NCBI GenBank assembly: GCA_007922305.1 | Contig: ML677374.1 | Span: 5,653,991 to 5,717,990 of the forward strand | Source: Dermatemys mawii | Lineage: Eukaryota; Chordata; Testudines; Dermatemydidae | Direction: 5' to 3' | DNA: 64,000 nt | Shown: in pieces, positions 24,001 to 36,000 of the stretch | How the letters are laid out: each line of letters opens with the position of its first letter | How positions within the stretch are numbered: the stretch's first letter is position 1 | Notes under the pieces: generated by a model | The model's input: only the letters and a program-made list of their open reading frames with translations | Database searches by the model: none | Told to the model about the DNA's origin: nothing | Position numbers and translations under genes: made by a program

Positions 24001-27000
24001 TGAAACAGTTCTAAAATACATTTTATATATAAATATACATATATTTTTCCTGGTCAGGTTCTGATTCAGTGGAGTTGTTTTTAAACAACACTCTGTTAAT
24101 TACAGAGAAGGGATTAGAAATTTGGCAAATATCATATTTACACAATGTGAAGACTTTTTGTTAATTTAATATATATTTTTGACAGAAAACAGAAGGAGAG
24201 AAATATACGTAATACCTATAAGTTATATTTTGTTTGAAGATTAATCCTTCCACATTTATGTTTCATCCCGTTCAAACCAAAGACTGTTGCAAAATGGAGT
24301 CTTTGAACCCAACAGGATCCCCATAATATGAATGCAGTTTTATAGACCTCACAGTATTTCTTTGTAAAGTAATGTAGGAACACGTCACTGCACAGTCATC
24401 CTGTCTCCAAATTATGGTAGCACTGACTTCTTAGATCTTAATTTGTGCAGAGGACGTTTCCTGTTTTTTAACTCTAAATCTGCAATGAAAGGGCAGATTA
24501 GTACAAATTTCACAAGCAGTTCCAATTTTTGTAAAAGATGCATTTTTCTTATTCATCTTTTCATCTTTTACAATGATTCAGTGGTGTCCAAAGGTTTGTT
24601 TGCTCTTGAATTTCCAGGAGGGTTCCTATCAGACGCTGGCTGGTACAGTGATGCTGAGAAAGTGTTCAGTTCCTGCCACCAGTTATGTTCCCTTCATGAT
24701 GAAATGCCTCACTGGTGTCGTGCAGTAGAATGTTGCGTAAGGTAAGCTTGGACTTGAAGTACTTTGAGTCCTATTGCATAAATTACTGCACATTTTAAGT
24801 CTTGTTTATGTTGAAGAGTACTGAACGCATCTTACTGCCAGCTTTTCTTTTTGGTCATTACATCCCTAAGTTCTAATGAAGATGATGGGAAAACTGAAAA
24901 ATGTAGATTTAAAACTGAGGAATTTAAGCCTATGCACCGATGTAAGGAACAAAAAGGGAATCTAAATAAAGTATATAGAGTCCAGTTGGACCTGATTTTT
25001 AAATTTGGGCTTTTTACACAGGATATTATAAATAAGATCACGAGTATAAGCTTTGTCAAATGTCCTAAGGCATCTTATTCTAGTTCTGTACTTGATCTTC
25101 TAAAATCCCAGGCTTTTGGTAGGGATTTACACACTCACTCTCTCACTCACACTCTTAGATCAAATTACAAAACCCAGCTGGTATATTAAAAGGATTTATT
25201 ACTTTGACTGAAGCTTCCGGATTATTGGTTATTGCCTCTGGCCAGACACTGGTTTAGATGCATTAACAGAGGTTGACTCACCATAGCAGATCATGCGACT
25301 CCAGATTTAAAGTTTTTTCTTGTCCTATAGTGGCTCTCAGAATCTGTTGACATACCGGAACAGAAACTTTTAAATTTTTGGAACACCGTGCCTTCTTGTA
25401 TCTATGTGCACACAACCCCAGTAACTTTTCAAATTTAATTGACTTTGCTCTTTGTGCATCGTATTCCTTAATTATGATGTTTACCTAAGGAAGTACTCAC
25501 ACTTGACTAGGTTGCATGGTACATGTGGTAACAATAGTCTAACACTGAATTGACTGAAATTATTAGCCTGTAAGATTCCCCATCTCATTTTGAATACTTT
25601 TTTTTTCTTTTTCTTTTTTTGTTGTTGTTAAGAAAGCTTTTTATTTTTCCTTTAGCTGGTTTTGTGCCTTGCTGATGCATAAGGTGACATTGCCAGATTG
25701 AGGACTACGGGTATGTTTTCACTTCCCACCGGATCGGTGGGTAGTGATCAATCCATTGGCTATCAATTTATCACATCTCGTCAAGATGCGATAAATCAAT
25801 CGCCAAAGGCACTCCTGTCGACTCCAGAACTCCAGTTTGCCAAAAGGCACAAGCTGCAGTCGATGGTGGAGCCTGCTGCTGCCGTGAGGACGGTGGGTAA
25901 GTCGGCCTAAGATGCGCCGACTTCTGCTACGTTATTCACGTAGCTGAAGTTGCGTATCTTAGGTCAACCCCTCCCCCTAGTGTAGACCAAGCCTATGTCA
26001 CTGTAGTGTCCTTCCTGCAGCAGTGTGTTGTTGACTGTTATCGAATGTACTGATTCAGTGGTGCAAAGTTGCATTTTCTTCCTTGTTCTAATAATTAATT
26101 ATAGTTCACTGTTGTTTTATAGTAGGAATTGCATACATATATTTCTGTATATGCAATGCAACATTATAATGATATTTTGAATATCTGCCCAGTTTTCTTG
26201 CTAAATTCACCTGCCTTCAGGGTTTCAGATGAAAGTTTTACTTTATTTTATCTGAACTTTGATTTTTCCTAAACTAAATGTTAAATTTAAATAACGTGTT
26301 TCTGTGCCTTTGTAACCAAGTAACATGCTCTTAAAGAGACCAAGGTGGGTGAGGTAATACCTTTTATTGGATCAAGAGACAGGTTTTAGAGCAGCACTGC
26401 AAATAGCTTAATTTTAGCACTTACGGACACTGAAGTTCTGATGGGGAGAGCTTCCACTATTAACCTAACTTCTCCAAATTCCTAGGCATGCTCATCTGGA
26501 AAGACTTAGTAATATTTGGAATACAAAGCATTATCTACTTAGCTAATGTATTTCTAGAGCAACTCTGATCATAGCAATTAAGGATAACTTACTCTTTTGT
26601 CTATTTGAGCTAGAAGAGACTTCTTCCAGTATTGTGAAGATTATTATCACTACTACAGTACGCACTCAAAGGCAGCAGTGTGCTGTTGTAGGTATGTTTG
26701 ACACAGAGCTTAGATCAAGACCAAACAACATTATCAACCCTGCCTTTCCAAATAGGGAATTTATCTTTCAAATTAATATGGTTTCACTTGTGTCAGAGAT
26801 ATGATGTAAGCCTCTTGCAAAATAACTTCCATGTGTATGTTTGAGAGTTACATTGCTGTTTAAAGTAAGGATTTGATACATTTGTAGAGAAAATGGAGAG
26901 TTTTCGGATGTGGAGACGCCAAGAAAATTAGCAAGTATATTTTTTACTTCAGCATAGAACTGTGATGTTGGAGATAGTTGTATCACTGTAGAGCAGAATC

Positions 27001-30000
27001 GATTTTATTAAAGTTACCAAAAAATACCCACACTCAATTGTTTGAATGTTTTTAAAATGCCTGAACCATTTGTTGATATATCTAAAACATACGAACAGTA
27101 AAAATTGTTTTGTAAAAGTCAGCAGAAAAGATGACATTGCAGAGCACCACTGTTAGCACACTATCTGATATTTCCTCGGCAACATTGGACTCAAAGCATA
27201 GTTTTGTGAGGTGACAATAGCCCAACCCTGATACCATTTAGGCTACCAGATTACAAATCTTTCGTACTGCTGTACTTTGAAGTCAATTATGGAAAACTAT
27301 TTAGAAATAAGTATAAACTGTTCCAAGACCCTCTTAATATATTTTACTCAGATTGCTGCATGTTCGAAATGGCAACTGCAAATACCACTTGGGAGAAGAA
27401 ACGTTCAAACAAGCTCAGTCTTATATGGACAAACTTGCAAAACATGGTCAAAAGGCAAACAAAGCAGCACTTTATGGGGAGTTGTGTGCACTGCTCTTTG
27501 CAAAGAGCCACTATGATGAGGTAAGTGGTGGTGTTTTTTCTTTACTGTTCTCATTAGCCCTGTTTTGATTCCCCATCACTGACTCTGGCTAGTCTGGGAT
27601 GGTTTTATGACAAAGACTTCTGAACAAACAAGGGTGTGTGTGTGTGTGTGAGAGAGAGAGAGATAAACAGAAAAATATTTTGTTTATTGAGGGTTTTTTT
27701 ATATTTCCTTTGCTGTTTGTAATAGACTGTGTTAGAACAGCACTGGGTATGGTAGTAGGCACTGATACATATTAGATTCTCTGACAGTAAACTTTATCAA
27801 TTAACATGAATCACAAGGGGACCAACGTTACTTTAGTTGGTAAAGTAAAACTCCCATTGTTTTAGCAAAGCCTTGCCTGAACTACAGTTGGGCTGCAGAA
27901 CCCAGAAGTATTGGTAACATACAGAAAACTGTCATGCTGTTTTATACAATTTAATAAGTGGTTCCTCCAAATAATTAAAATGACTTGACTTTAAGAAATA
28001 CATAAACATAATGAAGAAACTCTCTCTATATATTTTTATATTTGAAGACATTTTAAATTTAATTTTTTTCTCTTATTTTCTTAAAAGCTATTCTAGTATT
28101 TGTGTATATATCTGGCATCTTATAGCCAAATGCACATTTGCCTGTAATTTCTTATAATTTCATAATAATTACACAAATAACAGTAGAACCTTAAAGTTAT
28201 TAACACCAGAGTTATGAAGTGGCCAGTCAACCACACACCTAATTTGGAACCGTAAGTATGCAATCAAGCAGCAGCAGAGACAAAAAAGCAAGTACGGTAT
28301 AGTACAGTACTGTGTTCAACATAAACTACTTAAAAAGTAAAGGGAAAGTAGCATTTTTCTTCTGCGTTGCAAAGTATCAAAGTTGTATTAAGTCAGTGTT
28401 CAGTTGTGAACTTTTGAAAGAACGATCACAGTGTTTTGTTCAGTTATGAACATTTCAGAGTTACTAGCAACGTCCAATCCTAAGGTGTTCATAACTTTGA
28501 GGTTCTACTGTATATTGCAAAAAAATGCTTATGGGTGAGCATGGCAGAACAAGCTGAGTATTTTGTTGCAGCCATATGTGTGAATCTGATTTCAGTAAAA
28601 ATGTATTAAACTGTGGCTGCTTTCAGTTCCTAAATATTTTAAACCTGACCAGAAAGTCCTAATATTATGGGCATTGTGAACATAACGTAACATAAGAAAT
28701 TACCATTTTCCTCTTGCCTGAACAAGATAGTGCTTTGTAATGTTAGTGCAGAATAATATTATCTGGAAAGTTAAACATTAAATTAGGCTTATCTAAGATT
28801 TTTCAAGTTGAAATGTTAGAAAACACTGTAAGAATTAATCTCTGAATAAATGTATCCAAGTATAATTAAGTAAACATTTGTAGTTGGGCTTTCTAAGTAG
28901 AATCAAACATGTATGTATTTGCTCCTTTTCCTGCTAAAAAGAATGTCTATTTAGAGAACAGTACAGGGCCATGATACAGTTTACAGTCTCCGAGGGGTCC
29001 TGAGTCCTGTTCCTGACTCTGTAACTGACTCTTTATATGAATTCAAGGAAGTAATTTAGTCCCTCTGTCTTTTTCTTGGCTGTAAAATGAGAAATATTCC
29101 GGAATTCAGGCTTAAGTAATAGCTTTAAAGCAATTTAATTCCTACATCCAAAGGTGCTATAAAAAGCTACTCTCTTATTAAGAGGGTCAAGTTATATTTC
29201 CTTAATGTTTCAGCACAGATGAGCTCAGAGTTTATTATGCTGATATCTTTGTATTCCGCAGGCTTACAAGTGGTGTATAGAAGCTATGAAGGAGATCAAA
29301 GTTGGCTTGCCAGTAAAAGTAGTGGTGGATGTCTTAAGACAAGCTTCAAAGGTGAATTTAACATTCAGATTAGTAGCATAGTTACAGATGAGATCTATCA
29401 AGGCAAGTTGATGTTAAATTAACATATTTTAAAGCCTATAGAACACTTGGATAACCTGTTGCAGTTCAGTGGCATGGTATCTTGTTTGCCCAGTGACTTT
29501 GCCAACCTTTGTTTAGTGCTTAAAACCAACTACTGGAATTTTGGATCAGCAAAGACTTGGCACATCATTTAAAATGATACACTTTATCCTTTCTGCCATG
29601 AAAAACTGAGTGATAGATGTTTTAAGGAACAATATTACCTACAGGTCGGTCTGTGCATACACCTACTGTGTAGCATGTTGGTGTGTAATTTATTTAGTCC
29701 TAGTCAGCAGTACACATCAGCAAGGTTCACATGGACACTTAGTGCACAGCATACTTGAGCACCACTCAGTGAGTGGATGATGTAGAGAGTTTGCTTGCTC
29801 CCCTATCTTATCATAAGTTGGTGAAATGCAACAGTTTATTCTGTTTCGAGTGCTGATTCCTGAGGATATTCACTGCAGGCATTGTGTGTCTGGGACCAGA
29901 AATTCTTCAATAGTCATGTCTGTTGATCTGTACCTGCATACTATGCCTTCTTGTGCTGCAAATTGCGGGCATACGTGGCAACACAGCCTGCCTGCCCACT

Positions 30001-33000
30001 CAGTTGCTGTTCTGCCACTCACAAGTTGTGTCCATATTCTCTTCTTTCTCTCTTTGTTTATCTGTCAATAAGTACAAATAGTGTCTGGGAAGATTTTCTT
30101 GAATTAACTTCAGAATTCTTTAGTAATCATGATTAAGGCTGAAATTTAGTCAGAGGTCACGGAAGTCATGAAATCCGTGACTTCAGCTTATGATGATCAG
30201 GAGCTGCAGGGTCTTCTGCTTCCCACTGGGGCAGGAAGCTGTGGGGTACTCCCGCCACCTCTGGCGGTCCCTGAAGCTCTCTGCCAGTGGTGGCAATGGG
30301 AACCCTCCAGTTCCCAGCCACCAGGGGTGACAGGCAGCTCTGGGCCACTGCGGTGGAACCCCCTGAGTTCCCAGTATCCCGCAAGCAGCGGGGGATGCCC
30401 AGACCTGCAGGCGGCAGGAGTACCCTGCAGCCCCCAGCTGCTACAGGCTTCTCCTAGTCTCTGCAGCTGCCCCGCTTGAAGTGGTGTGGGGATCTGCAGA
30501 GCCCCATTTTGTCAGCGATATTTTTAGTAACAGTTGGGACAGGTCACAGCTTCTGTGAATGTTTTTTTTCCCCATGACCTGTCTCTGACTTTTACTAAAA
30601 ATATCCATGACAACATCTTAGTCTTAATCAAGGTGAATATTTTGAAACTGAAGGTACTAGTAGGTGAATAAGTGAATATCTAGAACAGACATGCTTTGTT
30701 AATAGTCTCATGTCAACTTTATTTCCTGTCTTTTTAGGCGTGTGTTGTAAAACGTGAATTTAAGAAAGCTGAACAGTTAATAAAACATGCAGTATATCTG
30801 GCACGGTAAGTAACACAACTAAAAATTCCATCTCAAACAATCTTCCATTACTACCGCTTGCTAACATTTTTGTCTTTCCAGGGAACATTTTGGAGCCAAA
30901 CACCCAAAATATTCAGACACTCTATTAGACTATGGATTTTACTTGCTCAACGTAGATAATATATGCCAGTCTGTTGCAATCTATCAGGTAAGTTGCAGTG
31001 TCCTATGTCTACGTTCCCTTTTTAATGTCGATAGTCATTCAAGTATTTCCACTTGAGCTCACCTAACAGCTGTCGGGGGTAGCTGAGAATTTAATTTTTT
31101 GGGGAGTTTTTTTAAAAAAAAACAAAACTTCAGAAACTGTTGGTATACAGTATTAGATTTTTTTTTCAATTCTGAATTGCTTGTTTTTTTCAGTAGGAAT
31201 GTGTATACATACGTGTAGCACCCATTTTTTCCTGGCTTGCTAATATTTTGAACTAAAAGTCACTAGTCCAATAGGTATAATCATATATAGCATTTTTTGT
31301 TATTGGTCACTTATTTGCTTCTCAAGTAAATCAAGTCAAATTTTCTTAGCTCATGTCTATATTAAAAGGTAAAGTAGCATGCATTTGCGCACATTTTGGT
31401 TTGAGTGATTTATTTCAGTTTAGCTTAATCTGGTGAAAAAACAAACCCAGTAATTTAAGACAAGCTAGCACAGTGTTCTTGAAGCTGAGTATGTTGATGT
31501 TTTTCTGTCATAGAAATACTTGTTAATTTCTAGAAAGTCATTTTATTTTTTTCCTTAAAAATAAGCTTTCTAACGAATCTTACAGGTGCATTCACTATAT
31601 TACCCTAACAGAAAGAGAGTGTCAAATTCTTATGGTGTCTGTTTGCAAAGAGCTTTATGTAATTATGCTGTTTTAGAAGCTTGAATTATCCTTTCAGATA
31701 AGCATTTTGCACTTTGTCTTTCAGGTTTCCTTACTTTTAGAGACACAAATTGAATTCCTACTTTAATTGTAAATTTCCGAGCCACAGTAAGAATGGCATC
31801 TCAACATGCGTTTTCTATACAGAGCTAGGAGTTCTTGAGATTTAGAAACATGATAGAAATTTGGAAATGTTCACAATATAAGAGGCTTTTCTTGTGACTA
31901 TTTCAGACAGCTCTTGATATCCGACAGTCAGTGTTTGGAGGTAAAAATATCCATGTAGCTACAGCTCATGAAGACTTGGCTTATTCTTCTTATGTTCACC
32001 AGTATAGTTCTGGAAAATTTGACAATGCACTGTGAGTACTGTGGTTGTTCTAAGTAGCGAAAAAATGTGGGTCCCTAATAGTGCAGTAAATGGGAAGAAA
32101 TGTACTTAATAGTTTGCAACCAATGTACTTAATAGTTTGAAACCAATTAAATATCTCTAATTCTTATAAAGTGTAAATTGGGTCCACACACTTTATAGAT
32201 CCCTTTTTATTTTGTGATGATTTGACCAGTAAACTTTAGAGTTTAGAAAATTAATTTAAAAATGTATGTATTTGAACTTGTTTCAGATTCCATGCTGAAC
32301 GTGCTATTGGCATTATCACTCACATTCTTCCTGAAGATCATCTTCTCTTGGCCTCTTCCAAGAGAGTTAAAGGTAGACTGTTTAGTTACAGCACTGGAGT
32401 ATTGTTAATTTAATGCCTTATTAGTGGACGTCAGATATTGAGTTGCATTTTACTTGTGTTGTCCTATAGAGGTAGTTTAACACTGATATTCCCCCACTCC
32501 CCGCCTTTACCCCAGTTACCAAGTAATAGTTCTATTAATTGCTCTGGCAATAAAAACTGTATCTTAAAGAGCCTTTCCTGGAAAGTAAAGATGCAGGTAA
32601 TTTTTCTTATATTTTCACCATTGTTTTATACACGCATAGCTTCCCTAGAATTCTACATCAATTCAGTGCCAGATTCTATGTGGATTTAAAGGGAATTATC
32701 CGGTGGGTTAGCCAGGTTGTATAGAGGGTATCCAATGTTCTGCCACCTGTGTGATTTGAATTTGAGGTTTAACATGTCTTTCTATCTGGCCCGACAGTGC
32801 TGTGGAGGCCTTGTCGTCCACCTCCTCGCAGAGTTTCATCTTTCTTTTTAGAAAGAAGGGTTTAGTTTACTCCATACCACTGGTGTACTAAGTATTTCAT
32901 TTGATCTCTGAAGCAGATTTTTGTCATGATGGTAACTGTCAGTCTTCAAGAAGTGATGGTTCTTACTAGGTACAGCCCAGTTCAGAGCTCTCATTGGATT

Positions 33001-36000
33001 TCTAGAGGCTTCTTTTGACTAACTCAAGCAAAAAAGCAAGTACTTCTCTGCATTTTGCACAGCTGCTTCATTACTTTCCCAGATGTTTGTTGTTGTAAAT
33101 GCAACTGTGATCAAATTTACAAACAGCAGCAAATATATTGGGAGACAGAACCAAATTGGAAAGTGATCAGGAAAAATTTAGAGCAGTGGCAACCTCAAGT
33201 GATAAGAGATTCTGTACTAACAAATGTTACATCTTAGCATCAAGGAGACCAAATAAACTTTATCAGTAATATGGAAGATGTAACCTACTGTTTGATAATA
33301 GTATTAAAGTGAATTTATTTTAATGCCTCTCCTTAATATTGACATCTTATTATTCAGTGTAACCAGCCCTCTGTAGTTGCCAAAGGGAAGGCATGAGAGG
33401 TTAGAATGGACGTATCCACAGGAGGTGCTCTGTCTTAGGAAGTGATCCACAGTCTGGGAAGTAGGGCTATAAGAGTGAAAATCGACAAAATGAATGTCAG
33501 GAGTCCAAGAGGAGCTTAGAATATATGCACAATGTGAGAGGCTGTTGCTGTGTTTCCTAGCAAATATATGAAATAGTCTCCTGGCTGCAGAAGTTTTGAA
33601 CCTGAAAATATACCGTCTTATTGGATGGGGTACTTCTCCCTCTTATGTGCTTTCTTTTTAAACAAAAAAATGGACTTCAGTTCCTGAGTGCAGATGAATC
33701 CCTCACAATCCTAGGGGATAGGGGAGAAAATGCCTCTTGCTTTTGTCTAGTATCCCTTTCTGTCTGACCTTGTAGTGGCACTGATGGGCTTAGCAGAAAG
33801 CTGTGCCTGAGGCTTGAGGAATAGGTTAGCCTGACCTATGGCCTTTGAAGGGATCAAGAACATTATCAGAAAGTTGCATTGCACAACTCTTTGGTAATAA
33901 AAGAAGCCAACTAGTTCTGTAGTGGTATAAGTTCTAGTAGCACTTTCCTGTAGCTATTGTCTTCCTCTCCCCATTCCGGTTCTTCTGTCCTCTCTGACAC
34001 ATACAAATATTGATTACGATATGTGAACTGGCTTAATGGCATGGGCCCAAATTCTATAAAGTTCTCATTTGCTGGGGTTTCCATAACTAAAGAACTGCTG
34101 GAAATAAGAGGTTTTGTATACAGTGTTCCTTATAACGCCTAAATTACTTTTTTCTTCCCACACAGTTTTGCTTTGAAATATTACTTTTGACAGAGGACGC
34201 TAAAATGTATTTCAAATGCTGTCTGTAGAACAAAGATATATATTTGTAAAGCCCTTGTAAAAATTACCAAAAATATAAATCGTCTAGCCGAGTTTCATAT
34301 GGACTTGAAAAGCTAACGGATACAAAATCCAACCTGTATCTTAATGGGAAACAATTAACAGGAAACACAAAGCCTGATTGAAAGTCTCTTTAATTGTATG
34401 TGTTAGTGGTTTGTGAATATAGCCTTATGGGATTCTTCTTTCTGTTGCTGATATCTCTGTGTCTAGAACACATTAGTATGATTTTTTTCTCTTCCATATT
34501 CAGCACTTATCCTGGAGGAGATTGCTATTGACTGTCACAATAAGGAAACTGAGCAGAGGTTACTTCAGGAAGCTCATGACTTGCACCTGTCTTCACTCCA
34601 GTTAGCTAAAAAAGCCTTTGGGGAATTCAACGTACAGACAGCAAAACACTACGGCAACCTGGGCAGACTTTATCAGTCAATGAGAAAATTTAAGGTAAGA
34701 CCAGGTGGCAATTAAATTTCCCCATTAAAAAACAAATCAGTAGTTATTACAGAAGTAGCTCTAAAGGCTGCACAACTTATCAATTCCATCGTAATAGATG
34801 AGTATTACCATTTGTAATGCTCTTCTGATGGTTTTAACCTGACTGTACCCATGGGTGCTACCTTCATAGATGGAAAAATTTCCTAGTACTTAGCACTTCA
34901 CATCTCCAAAGGATTGTACAGATATTAACAAAAAACTACTTTCTTACACAGCAAGTCAGTGTTAGAGCCTGAGGATCCTGATTACCACTTCTTTGCAGAC
35001 TTCACTGCATTTCAAGCCTTTTGTAGAATAAGAGTCTATGAAATCCTCTAGATTAGCTGTCACTTAAACCACTTCTTTTTGTTTGATGTATTGGAATCTT
35101 TGTCTTTTGTTTTGGTGGGAGGGGCTGTAATGTCTGTCGTGGCTTATTTATGTGGTTTGGATCTTTCAGGAAGCAGAAGAAATGCACATCAAAGCAATTC
35201 AGATTAAGGAGCAGCTTCTTGGTCAAGAAGATTATGAAGTCGCCCTATCAGTGGGACATCTAGCTTCTCTCTATAACTATGACATGAATCAATATGAAAA
35301 TGCAGAAAAGCTTTATCTGAGATCAATAGCAATCGGTGTGTAATTTTTAGAACAACTTACTAAGCAATGATGATAGAGTAAAACAAAGGTCTCCATTAAT
35401 AAAAATATAAACGAATAAAGGAAGGTTGATACAATACATGTGCATAACCTATATGTGGTTTGAATCTAACTATGATGCTTATCTTTGAACTGTTCCATGA
35501 GAGCCCAGTCACCAGTAGCTATAAAACAGTAACTTTTAAACTAATTGACTCTTGAAATGTTTAGAAAAGTGACTGTTTTAGAAAGTCCAATTAATTATCT
35601 TGGAGTTTAACTTTTTGGATGTTACCTAGAGCTTCATTTTAATCATGGTTTGAAGCCTGAATTGTAGCCAGAGCTTCAAAGAAATGGAAAACCAATATGT
35701 CCAGCAGCCCTTTTAGGATGAGATGTTCATCCTCCTTCCTGGCTCATCTACCACTTGCAGTGAATTTTGCCCAAGGAAACATTCAATTCATAATGTCAGA
35801 ATTAGCACAATCTTATAAGGTAGTTCAGTGAGTGCTCATAATTCATTGGGGTGAGGCAAGCTGGATAATTGGGATGAGACACCACCACCACACCACACCA
35901 CCCCCGCCATAGACTCACTTTTTTCATGTTTGGTTATGATCACAGTTGAGATTGCCCCAGAAATTACGTAGGGTATTAAAGTAAAAGGGCTGAAATGCAA

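Larger units (their letters stand above)
24742..27351 (+). other. APPBP2 intron 4
   Basis: Holds one copy of the Harbinger-like MITE family (25708-25992) and a short Penelope-like 3' end (about 26341-26385). The remainder is unremarkable AT-rich sequence. Confidence 0.7.
27521..29261 (+). other. APPBP2 intron 5
   Basis: Contains a TG/AG microsatellite (27633-27664), a 330-bp Tc1/mariner-like MITE (28181-28510) and an old MIR-like fragment (about 29000-29110, minus). Nothing coding is visible. Confidence 0.7.
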
